Positions 5,389-5,731 of a stretch of DNA of 5,731 nt are shown here, one piece after another. The stretch is from positions 1 through 5,731 of the forward strand of contig PWGH01000301.1 in assembly GCA_003555285.1 (NCBI GenBank). The letters are read 5' to 3'. The position numbers were made by a program, and so were the translations under genes. Under the pieces are notes generated by a model. That model saw only the letters and a list, made by a program, of their open reading frames with translations. It was not told the origin of the DNA and did no database searches. Position 1 is the stretch's first letter; each line of letters opens with the position of its first letter. This DNA is from Thioalkalivibrio sp. (lineage in GTDB: Bacteria; Pseudomonadota; Gammaproteobacteria; Ectothiorhodospirales; Ectothiorhodospiraceae).

Positions 5389-5486
5389 AACTGGCTGGAA
5401 CTCCCGCTATGCGTGAGCTCCAATTCTGGAATGCATTCTAGGCAGTGTGTCAGATTTCGAGACCCAACCAACCACTTGGGGTTATA
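5389..5486 (-). other. 23S-5S internal transcribed spacer (98 nt)
   Basis: This spacer is removed when the rRNA precursor is processed. It contains no tRNA. Recognisable structure includes the 10-bp palindrome GAATGCATTC (5429-5438) and a possible stem between CCCAA (5463-5467) and TTGGG (5476-5480) next to the 23S end. The other half of the 23S processing stalk would lie upstream of the 23S 5' end, outside this window. Confidence 0.85.

Positions 5487-5731
<245 letters not shown>

Noticed and set aside
4973..5416. Open frames across the MBL 3' end, terminator and 5S region on both strands
   Set aside because: They cross the rRNA gene and the terminator and show no protein family; they are chance frames.
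5389..5486. tRNA in the 23S-5S spacer
   Set aside because: No cloverleaf, TTCGA-type T-loop or CCA end could be laid out in the 98 nt; the palindrome at 5429-5438 is too short to be part of a tRNA.

Overview
The window is an ordinary, gene-dense stretch of chromosome from a GC-rich proteobacterium, most likely a gammaproteobacterium. The main evidence is the set and order of housekeeping genes. dapA is followed 2 nt later by a lipoprotein of the BamC (NlpB) family, which is restricted to certain proteobacteria, and then by a VicX/YycJ-type metallo-beta-lactamase-fold protein. A gcvR-bcp pair is transcribed divergently from dapA. From memory this resembles the Pseudomonas-type arrangement gcvR/bcp <-> dapA-bamC-MBL. 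I cannot name the genus from sequence alone; a purple-sulfur or halophilic gammaproteobacterial lineage is only a guess.

Layout. On the minus strand, reading leftward from about 1915: gcvR (two ACT domains, 184 aa), bcp (peroxiredoxin, 155 aa), and the N-terminal half of a PIN-PhoH protein that runs off the left edge. These three are co-directional with 78-86 nt gaps, and two of the gaps hold short GC hairpins. A 304-nt divergent intergenic region (1916-2219) carries candidate promoters in both directions plus several short direct and inverted repeats. On the plus strand, 2220-5112, lie dapA, bamC and the MBL-fold gene. dapA and bamC are almost fused. The MBL gene has no visible ribosome-binding site, and its ATG overlaps the stop of a 21-codon mini-ORF. 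A strong intrinsic terminator (5226-5262) then separates the plus-strand genes from the 3' end of an rRNA operon arriving on the minus strand: 5S rRNA (5269-5388), a 98-nt spacer without tRNA, and the last ~245 nt of 23S rRNA, cut by the window edge inside the sarcin-ricin loop.

How the genes work together. DapA commits aspartate semialdehyde to lysine and diaminopimelate, and so to peptidoglycan. BamC is a lipoprotein of the outer-membrane beta-barrel assembly machine. These two form a cell-envelope pair. GcvR-type ACT proteins sense glycine and control the glycine-cleavage operon, Bcp removes peroxides, and PIN-PhoH proteins act on RNA. The minus-strand cluster therefore has no single obvious pathway.

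I found no mobile element, CRISPR array, prophage or defence module, and no convincing undescribed system. The points worth a second look are small: a hairpin that hides the Shine-Dalgarno of the PIN-PhoH gene, repeated 8-mers two helical turns apart on a candidate gcvR promoter, a possible translational-coupling mini-ORF ahead of the MBL gene, and a Bcp lacking the usual CxxxxC resolving cysteine.
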